Below, piece by piece: positions 1 to 5,816 of a stretch of DNA of 7,510 bases. Source of the DNA: Neisseriaceae bacterium (GTDB lineage Bacteria; Pseudomonadota; Gammaproteobacteria; Burkholderiales; Neisseriaceae); the NCBI GenBank assembly GCA_030151665.1, contig JASLDB010000043.1, forward strand, positions 1-7,510, in the 5' to 3' direction. The position numbers and the translations under genes are program-made. The notes beneath the pieces were generated by a model. The model ran no database searches and had not been told where the DNA came from. It worked only from the letters and a program-made list of their open reading frames with translations. Numbering within the stretch: the first letter of the stretch is position 1; every line of letters starts with the position of its first letter.

Positions 1-1109
1 CACGCGCCAGCGTTGTCTTCACTGCCATCAATCCCATCTGTGTCTGCTGCCAAAGCATAAATACCAGACACACCCGATAAAGCAATCAACAATGACAGTA
101 AAAACTCACTATTGCGCCCACCACGACCTTGGCTGTCACTGGGTATGCTCACCGTGGTTTCACCTCCTGACAACAATAAAATGGGGGCGTCGCCTTGTTT
201 CATGTTTTGCTGATAATATTTTGCCATGCCTGCAAAAACTTTGGCCACCTCTTGGGCTTCACCTGCAATTTGATCACCCATATACACCACATTGAGTCCT
301 TGTTTTTGCCCATGTTCTTGCGCTCTTAACAAAGCTTGATTGGGGTTAATCATGACCACAGCTTGGCTATTGTCCAAACTTTTTGGCGTTTCAATGTACT
401 TGCTATCTTGTCCTAACCATTGCTTCACCCTATCAGGGATATTCAATGCATACGCTGACAAAATCGACTGAACATCTCGAAGCGTAGTGGGGTCTGCCAC
501 CGTTGGCCCAGAGCCAATCACACTCAAATCATCTCCCACCACATCAGAAATAGCCAATGTCAGCACTTGAGCAGGATAAGCCGCTTGTGCCAATCGCCCA
601 CCTTTGATGGCTGATAAATGTTTGCGCACGGCATTCATCTTATCAATGCTTGCCCCACTATAAAGCAAGGCTTTGTTCAATTCTTTTTTGTCTGCCAAGT
701 CAATGCCTGCAGCTGGTAAACTCAATAAACTCGAAGCACCGCCCGAAACTAAAGCAATGACTAAATCATCTGCAGTCAAATGACTCACTAGGCTGAGTAT
801 ACGCTGTGCCGCTTCTTGCCCTTTTTCATCCGGCACTGGATGCGAGGCTTCAACCACTTCAATATTTTCGGTTGCAACACCATGCCCATAGCGGGTAATT
901 ACCAAACCAGTTAGGGTAACATCAGGGTAAGGCCATTCTGCTTCCAGTGCTTGTGCCATACTGGCTGCTGCCTTGCCCGCACCCACCACAATCACCTGAC
1001 CTTTGGGCTTTTCTTTAGGCAAATAGGCATGCATTTTCCCCTGTGGCAAGGCGGCCTGTAAAGCTACTTTAAAATTTTCAATTAAAAAATCAATCGCAGT
1101 GTTTCGCAT
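1..1109 (-). CDS. gckA: Glycerate 2-kinase, GckA/TtuD (MOFRL) family; 3' end outside window
   Basis: The enzyme phosphorylates D-glycerate with ATP to 2-phosphoglycerate in the cytoplasm, the last step of glyoxylate/tartronate-semialdehyde breakdown before glycolysis; homologues are sometimes labelled hydroxypyruvate reductase (TtuD). The window holds the first 369 residues. Visible family motifs are a glycine-rich GAGKAAASMA at about 43-52, SGGASSLL at 122-129, MNAVRKHLSAIKGGRLA at 158-174, SDVVGDDLSVIGSGPT at 188-203, then LLLSGGETTVS and GRGGRNSEF in the MOFRL part, and a final ADTDGIDGSEDNAGA running into the edge. Family members are about 415-425 residues, so roughly 50 are missing, cut by the window and not by mutation. 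The start at 1109 has GGGGTGG five bases upstream and matches the usual MRNTA...F.A.L N-terminus. It lies 83 bp downstream of recG on the same strand. The family call is firm; the symbol is the conventional one. Confidence 0.9.
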   Translation of the reverse strand, partial: MRNTAIDFLIENFKVALQAALPQGKMHAYLPKEKPKGQVIVVGAGKAAASMAQALEAEWPYPDVTLTGLVITRYGHGVATENIEVVEASHPVPDEKGQEAAQRILSLVSHLTADDLVIALVSGGASSLLSLPAAGIDLADKKELNKALLYSGASIDKMNAVRKHLSAIKGGRLAQAAYPAQVLTLAISDVVGDDLSVIGSGPTVADPTTLRDVQSILSAYALNIPDRVKQWLGQDSKYIETPKSLDNSQAVVMINPNQALLRAQEHGQKQGLNVVYMGDQIAGEAQEVAKVFAGMAKYYQQNMKQGDAPILLLSGGETTVSIPSDSQGRGGRNSEFLLSLLIALSGVSGIYALAADTDGIDGSEDNAGA

Positions 1110-1145
1110 TTACCACCCCAAGCGCTTAAAGAACTAAATATATGA

Positions 1146-1166
1146 TTATGCTAGAAATTAGCATAA
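1146..1166. repeat. 8-bp perfect inverted repeat between recG and gckA
   Basis: TTATGCTA, five bases (GAAAT), then TAGCATAA form a perfect dyad in the 83-bp gap. On the minus strand it lies after the recG stop and before the gckA start. The stem has only two G/C pairs per arm and no T-tract follows, so it is a poor terminator. A TATATT hexamer (minus strand, 1142-1137) directly follows and could be a -10 box for gckA, which would put the dyad around the -35 position, as expected for an operator. This is inference from position only. Confidence 0.4.
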
Positions 1167-1192
1167 AGGTCATTTTCACTCACCCCAATAAA

Positions 1193-3232
1193 CTACACAC
1201 CCAAATATTGGGCGCGACTCTCTAACCACCGTGCCAAATGGGCGGTAACTGCCTCTGGGTATTGTGCTAACAAAATTGAAGCCCAATCTCGTGCAGATTC
1301 CAACAATGCCAAATCCTCTTCCAGATTGGCAAAACGCAGCATGGGTGCGCCACTTTGCCTTGCGCCCAAAAATTCACCTGGACCGCGGATATTTAAATCT
1401 TCACGGGCAATTTCAAAACCATCGGTATTTTCATAAATCACTTTTAAACGGGCTTTTGCCAATTGGCTCAATGGTTCACTGAACATCAACACACAAACAC
1501 TTGCCGCACTGCCTCGTCCCACTCGACCACGCAATTGATGCAGTTGCGATAAACCCATGCGTTCGGCGTGCTCTATCACCATTAAACTCGCATTGGGCAC
1601 ATCGACACCCACTTCAATAACCGTTGTTGCCACCAAAATATCAATGTCACCTGCTTTAAAAGCCACCATTACAGCAGCTTTTTCCGCAGCCTTCATGCGC
1701 CCATGCACCAAACCAATGGTAAACTCTGGCAAGGAATGTTGTAATAATTCTTGCGTTTCAACAGCAGTTTGCAATTGCAGCGTTTCACTTTCTTCAATCA
1801 AAGGACAAACCCAATAAGCTTGTTGACCTTTTTGACAGGTATTGCGCACATAGCCTTCGACTTGCTCACGTCGTCCACTATTGACCAATTTGGTTTGAAT
1901 AGGCGTGCGATTTGGTGGCAATTCATCAATCACAGACACATCTAAATCGGCAAAAAAGCTCATTGCCAATGTTCTTGGAATCGGTGTTGCTGACATCATC
2001 AATTGGTGCACATCCATGCCCTTGGTTTTCAATGCCAGGCGTTGCCCCACACCAAAGCGGTGTTGTTCATCAACAATCACCAAGCCCAATTGTTCAAATA
2101 AGACATCCTCTTGAAACAAAGCATGTGTACCAATGGCAATAATGGCTTCGTGGTTAATGAGTTTCTCTTTTGCCTCTCGTTTGGCTTTTTTGCCCAAACT
2201 ACCTGATAACCAAACCATTTCAATACCCAGTGGGGTAAACCATTCTTGAAATTTTAAATAATGTTGTTCTGCTAAAATTTCGGTTGGCGCCATCAAAGCC
2301 ACTTGCACACCCGCCTCAATCGCGGTCAAAGCTGCCATAGCAGAAACAATGGTTTTACCGCTACCCACATCACCTTGCAACAACCTGTGCATTGGGTGCT
2401 TTTTGGCCAAATCAACATCGATTTCTTGTAAGACTTTTTGCTGTGCGCCTGTCAAGGAAAATCCCAAGCGCGATAGCAAATCTTGGCGCATATCACCAGT
2501 GCCGATTAATGGCGTTGCCTGCCCCGATTCACGCTGATTGCGCGCCAAGCGCATCGACAATTGTTGTGCCAACAATTCATCAAATTTTAAGCGCTGCCAA
2601 GCAAAAAAAGATGGATTTTGTAAGGTTTGCAAAGACACATCCGGCGTGGGATTGTGCAAGATTTGTAAACTGTCTGCCAAACTGGGTAAGTGCAATGCTT
2701 CAATCAATTGACGGGGTAAAATCTCATGCAATACCACAATAGACAATGCCTTTTGTACGATGCGCCTTAATGTTGGCTGATTTAAGCCGTTAACGGTTGG
2801 ATAAATCGGGGTTAAGTGTTCAGCCAAACCACTGTCATTTGCATTTTTAATCTTGGGATGAATCATTTCATCACCAAAATAACCATGCTTGATTTCTCCC
2901 AAGGCCCGAATGCGTGTACCTTCTGCCAGTTGTTTTTGTTGGCTGGGGTAAAAATGGATAAAACGCAACACCAATACATTGCCAGCATCGTCTTCAATCT
3001 TGACCACCATTTGCTTACGGGGGCGAAATTGCACCTCTTGGGCAATCACAACGCCTTCCACCAAAACACTTTCACCCAAGGGGGCATCAATAATGGGGGT
3101 AATGTGGGTTTCGTCTTCATAACGCAGTGGCAAATGCAATACCACATCCCACAAAGTGGACAAACCAAGCTTGTCCATTTTTTTAGCACTGGTTTCAGTA
3201 ATTGACAATTCTTTGAGTAACTGGGCATCCAT
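1193..3232 (-). CDS. recG: ATP-dependent DNA helicase RecG
   Basis: RecG is a monomeric superfamily 2 double-strand DNA translocase that remodels stalled replication forks and Holliday junctions and limits R-loops. The protein is complete at 679 residues (E. coli 693). The N-terminal wedge/OB-fold domain covers about 1-240, with HLPLRYEDET near 33-42 and LTPIYPTVNGLNQPTLR at 140-156. The helicase core follows with Walker A GDVGSGKT (287-294), APTEILAEQ (315-323), the DEQH box (388-391) followed by RFGV, SATPIPRTLAMSFF (414-427), and motif VI HQLRGRVGRG (565-574). IRGPGEFLGARQSG (615-628) is the RecG-specific TRG translocation motif. All catalytic residues are present. The ATG at 3232 gives an N-terminus collinear with neisserial RecG as I recall it; the ribosome binding site is weak (AAGACAG). 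It is divergent from prmB, and gckA follows on the same strand. Confidence 0.98.
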   Translation of the reverse strand: MDAQLLKELSITETSAKKMDKLGLSTLWDVVLHLPLRYEDETHITPIIDAPLGESVLVEGVVIAQEVQFRPRKQMVVKIEDDAGNVLVLRFIHFYPSQQKQLAEGTRIRALGEIKHGYFGDEMIHPKIKNANDSGLAEHLTPIYPTVNGLNQPTLRRIVQKALSIVVLHEILPRQLIEALHLPSLADSLQILHNPTPDVSLQTLQNPSFFAWQRLKFDELLAQQLSMRLARNQRESGQATPLIGTGDMRQDLLSRLGFSLTGAQQKVLQEIDVDLAKKHPMHRLLQGDVGSGKTIVSAMAALTAIEAGVQVALMAPTEILAEQHYLKFQEWFTPLGIEMVWLSGSLGKKAKREAKEKLINHEAIIAIGTHALFQEDVLFEQLGLVIVDEQHRFGVGQRLALKTKGMDVHQLMMSATPIPRTLAMSFFADLDVSVIDELPPNRTPIQTKLVNSGRREQVEGYVRNTCQKGQQAYWVCPLIEESETLQLQTAVETQELLQHSLPEFTIGLVHGRMKAAEKAAVMVAFKAGDIDILVATTVIEVGVDVPNASLMVIEHAERMGLSQLHQLRGRVGRGSAASVCVLMFSEPLSQLAKARLKVIYENTDGFEIAREDLNIRGPGEFLGARQSGAPMLRFANLEEDLALLESARDWASILLAQYPEAVTAHLARWLESRAQYLGV

Positions 3233-3306
3233 ATTAATCTGTCTTATTATTGGCTGTAAGTACTATTGTAACCCATCAAAGCATATGATGCGCCCTTGTT
3301 GTCGGC

Positions 3307-3312
3307 TATAAT
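3307..3312 (+). promoter_or_regulatory. Candidate -10 box for prmB
   Basis: A perfect TATAAT lies in the recG-prmB gap, 39 bases before the chosen prmB start. I see no good -35 hexamer at 16-18 bp upstream (the bases there read TATGAT or similar) and no extended -10 TG. A transcript starting 7-8 bases downstream would leave almost no leader for the earlier in-frame ATG at 3328 but about 30 bases for the ATG at 3352, which supports the later start. Confidence 0.4.
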
Positions 3313-3351
3313 ATTAGCCATTACTTAATGGTATTTCTCAGAAAGAATGGC

Positions 3352-4251
3352 ATGTATACCCCTGCTGCAACCCAATATTTAAAAACCGTCCGTGATGTTT
3401 GGCGTTACGCGCTAACCCGTTTTCAAGAAGCCGATATTTGTTTTGGTCATGGCAGTGACAATGCCCAAGATGAAGCTGCATATTTGGTTTTAAAAACCCT
3501 AGGCCTAGACATTACTGATATCAATCCGTTTTTAGAAGCCCGTTTATTGCCAACTGAGTTGCAACAATTGTGCGCCATGATTGACTTGCGTGTTGAAGAG
3601 CGCATTCCTGTGTCTTATTTAACCAATCAAGCCTTACAAGGTGATTATGAATTTTATGTCGATGAGCGTGTACAAATTCCGCGTTCTTTTATTGCAGAAG
3701 TTTTAAAAGAATCCATTCAAGAAGTCATTCCCTATCCTGAGTTGGTACATGATGCCTTGGATTTGGGCACAGGTTGTGGCAGTTTAGCGATTCAAATAGC
3801 AGATTGTTTTAGCGAAGCCGAAATTGATGCGGTGGATTTGAGCATTGATGCACTGGAAGTCGCCGCAAGCAATATTGAAGATTATGATTTAGAAGAGCGC
3901 ATTCATTTGGTTCATACTGACTGGTTTGAAGGCATCGACAAAACCTACGATTTAATTGTGGCCACACCACCTTATTTGGATGATGAAACCATCAATATGT
4001 TGCCAGAAGAGTATTCTTTTGAACCCATGATGGCATTAAATGCAGGTGACAATGCTATTGCCCATTTACACCACATTGTGCAAATGGCTGCCAAATACTT
4101 AAAACCAGAAGGCATTTTACTCATGGATGTGGGTCACTTACAAGATGCCATGGATGAAGCATTTCCCGAATTGCCATTTCATTGGCTACACACCAGCTGT
4201 GGTGATGGCGTGGTCTTGGCCATTAGCCGTGAAGCCTTATTGGGCCAATAA
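3352..4251 (+). CDS. prmB: Ribosomal protein L3 glutamine N5-methyltransferase PrmB, with variant TPPY motif
   Basis: PrmB uses S-adenosylmethionine to methylate a glutamine side chain of ribosomal protein uL3 during 50S assembly. The protein is 299 residues from this start. The N-terminal helical domain includes FGHGSDNAQDEAAYLVL (about 31-47) and RIPVSYLTN (84-92), then FYVDERVQIPRSFI (101-114), all typical of PrmB as opposed to PrmC/HemK. The SAM-binding motif is LDLGTGCG (136-143), and IDAVD near 158-162 supplies the ribose-binding acid. The catalytic (N)PPY motif reads TPPY at 205-208, an unusual change discussed in the findings. The C-terminus has the expected GDGVVLAIS. An in-frame ATG at 3328 would add eight residues, but 3352 has an AGAAAG ribosome binding site and gives an N-terminus aligned with remembered neisserial PrmB. 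It is monocistronic, closed by the terminator at 4269-4303. Confidence 0.93.
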   Translation: MYTPAATQYLKTVRDVWRYALTRFQEADICFGHGSDNAQDEAAYLVLKTLGLDITDINPFLEARLLPTELQQLCAMIDLRVEERIPVSYLTNQALQGDYEFYVDERVQIPRSFIAEVLKESIQEVIPYPELVHDALDLGTGCGSLAIQIADCFSEAEIDAVDLSIDALEVAASNIEDYDLEERIHLVHTDWFEGIDKTYDLIVATPPYLDDETINMLPEEYSFEPMMALNAGDNAIAHLHHIVQMAAKYLKPEGILLMDVGHLQDAMDEAFPELPFHWLHTSCGDGVVLAISREALLGQ

Positions 4252-4268
4252 TTGTCTTAAAAATAAAC

Positions 4269-4303
4269 ACAAGCACTTACCTCTATCGATAAGTGCTTGT
4301 TTT
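4269..4303 (+). terminator. Rho-independent terminator of prmB
   Basis: A perfect 11-bp stem (ACAAGCACTTA and TAAGTGCTTGT) with a 10-base loop begins 18 bases after the prmB stop and is followed by a short T run (TTTT overlapping the stem end, then GG). The minus strand also shows a T-rich stretch after the stem, but no minus-strand gene ends here. The stem is not built from a DNA uptake sequence, unlike many Neisseria terminators. The remaining bases up to 4487 hold no gene or clear signal besides the next ribosome binding site. Confidence 0.8.
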
Positions 4304-4487
4304 GGTCATTATCATCAACTCTTTATTTTACGTCAAACCTGCCAAATTCCATGACTTGGGTAAATCAATCACTTCTAAGCAATCAACTTTCAAATTCAAT
4401 CAAAGCACATGTATCCATGAAAAATTAAATCTGTATCGTGGCTTAATTTGTGCTTTAATAATACCATAAGCATAAAAAGGAAGAGAA

Positions 4488-5195
4488 ATGCGTTTTTTAC
4501 CCATCCTATTATTAAGTACAATATTAGGCTTAAGCAGCCTATCTACTCTTGCTAGTACCATTCGTGAACAAGAAATGACTTGCCCTATTGGCAATGAGAA
4601 ATTCACTTATATGGCAACCATGTCTGGCACATCGTTTGGTCAAACTCTAGATTTTCGTCCTGTAGGCGCTATTCAAGCGCCTTTTGCACTACCGAAATGC
4701 CCAAGCAATGGGTTGGTTTTTTCACCAGAAATTCCCATAGAGAACTTTCAAGCCATTCAATCTTACGTTTTATCGCCTGATTACCAAAAACTGCAAAAAA
4801 AGGAAAGCAATTATTATTTGCTATATGTATTAATGAAAAAAATGAATTCATCCAATGAAGATTTAATTTCAGTACTCTTGCAAGCAACATGGGAAGCACA
4901 AGATACACCAAAGCAATACCAACGCTATGCCCAAGAATTATTGTCTTTGATTAACACCCAACTCAAACAAGAACCTTACCATCAGCGGTATACCATGTTG
5001 GGAATAGAATTAAAGAGAAGATTGGGCCAATTTAAAAATGCCCAAAATGACATTGAAACAATGCAGATGCAAGTAACCAGCCCAACCAGAGAGGAACTGA
5101 ATACCATCCATGGTTACTTAGCACAACAAAGCAAATGGACAAAAGAAAGAAATGCCCAAGCACAAATATGGTCTCCGCATGAAGATGAAAATTAA
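4488..5195 (+). CDS. Uncharacterised exported protein with CPIG...LPKCP cysteine pattern
   Basis: The function is not known to me. The 235-residue product starts with a clear Sec signal peptide: MR, a hydrophobic run to about residue 19, and a cleavage site near TLA-S (22/23). No lipobox cysteine is present, so the mature protein is probably soluble in the periplasm. The conserved-looking part is residues 31-78: CPIGNEKFTY with C32, SGTSFGQTLDFRPVGAI, then PFALPKCPSNGLVF with C71. These are the only two cysteines and could form a disulphide. I remember hypothetical proteobacterial proteins with the same order (CP.G...F, SGTSF, LD.RPVGAI, LP.CP.NG), but no assigned role. The rest is hydrophilic, helical and rich in Gln/Glu/Lys, with some resemblance to a TPR-like tail. 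The start is decided by AGGAAGAG five bases upstream. The next gene begins 26 bp later on the same strand. GC is lower than in recG, about 36 % from sampled lines. Confidence 0.85.
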   Translation: MRFLPILLLSTILGLSSLSTLASTIREQEMTCPIGNEKFTYMATMSGTSFGQTLDFRPVGAIQAPFALPKCPSNGLVFSPEIPIENFQAIQSYVLSPDYQKLQKKESNYYLLYVLMKKMNSSNEDLISVLLQATWEAQDTPKQYQRYAQELLSLINTQLKQEPYHQRYTMLGIELKRRLGQFKNAQNDIETMQMQVTSPTREELNTIHGYLAQQSKWTKERNAQAQIWSPHEDEN

Positions 5196-5221
5196 ATCAA
5201 TTCCATGCCCTCTTTAATGGC

Positions 5222-5707
5222 ATGAAAAACCATTTATGGAAAATAATTATTGAACATTTAATAGAATATCTACAAAAACAAAAATGCGAAAAAATAAAAG
5301 CCATCTGTATTTTAGAAAATTTTTTAAATACGGCCAGAGAAGAAATTTATTATGAATACATAAGAGGAAACATACCACAACACGCTTCGAGTGCATCAAT
5401 GGTCAAATACTATTTTCATGGCAATGATTGCCATGTTACGGATGGTGTAATTAATGCCCAAATTGAATTTGGACCAAAAGGTGAAACATTAGGGTTTGAT
5501 AAATACAATTTATGCTATCCACTGAATAAAAAAATCCAAAAAATTAATCTGTTAATATCAACACTGGTGAGTACATCAAAAGTCAAAATAATAGATGATG
5601 ACTTATATAAGCTCAGCCAGAATAAGCATATGGGTATAATCCTTTCTGATTTGTCAGTAGAAGAACAGATAGATTTAGTGATTGCAGATAGGTATATTTT
5701 GATATAA
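5222..5707 (+). CDS. Low-GC hypothetical protein resembling DUF6896 family
   Basis: The 161-residue product has no signal peptide or membrane segment and is probably cytoplasmic. It starts with an amphipathic helix (WKIIIEHLIEYLQKQKC). The centre reads YYFHGNDCHVTDG (about 63-75), an acidic/aromatic strand IEFGPKGETLGFDKYNL (81-97), and a helical end. The order FHG..C.V, then (D)FGP.G...GFD...L matches what I remember of DUF6896, a family of unknown function; this is memory, not a search. GC is about 29 % by count over 5221-5700, far below recG and glpK, and Lys/Asn/Ile codons ending in A/T dominate, which suggests horizontal acquisition. The ribosome binding site before the ATG is poor, so it may depend on translation of the upstream gene 26 bp away. 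Such small lone proteins are sometimes orphan immunity factors, but no toxin is seen here. No terminator is visible in 5708-5816. Confidence 0.75.
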   Translation: MKNHLWKIIIEHLIEYLQKQKCEKIKAICILENFLNTAREEIYYEYIRGNIPQHASSASMVKYYFHGNDCHVTDGVINAQIEFGPKGETLGFDKYNLCYPLNKKIQKINLLISTLVSTSKVKIIDDDLYKLSQNKHMGIILSDLSVEEQIDLVIADRYILI

Positions 5708-5816
5708 GGTTTATGCCCTTACACCAATATACAAAACAGCATTGCACTATTATTCCAAGTAAATTTAATATCTCTGCTAGCCTAAAACACTATCATATTT
5801 ATTGTGGCCTATACCA

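Noticed and set aside
219..233. The 15-mer TTTTGCCATGCCTGC occurs here and at 6519-6533, with its core CCATGCCTG again at 7374-7382, hinting at an uptake-type word
   Set aside because: Both long copies encode the same AGMAK peptide in gckA and glpK, which explains the match; one further 9-base copy is too little evidence.
2816..3205. Long open frames antisense to recG, such as 129 codons on the plus strand, and similar frames opposite gckA and glpK
   Set aside because: They lie fully inside well-supported genes on the other strand, lack ribosome binding sites and show no recognisable protein features.
3265..3270. TACAAT on the minus strand as a recG -10 box
   Set aside because: There is no -35 match at 16-18 bp and no extended -10, so it is too weak to list.
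3328..3351. Earlier in-frame ATG for prmB
   Set aside because: It has no ribosome binding site, would leave only about 8 bases of leader after the TATAAT, and adds residues absent from remembered homologues.
5705..5721. TAAGG-N7-CCTTA at the stop codon of the 161-residue gene, as a terminator
   Set aside because: The stem is only 5 bp and no T-tract follows.
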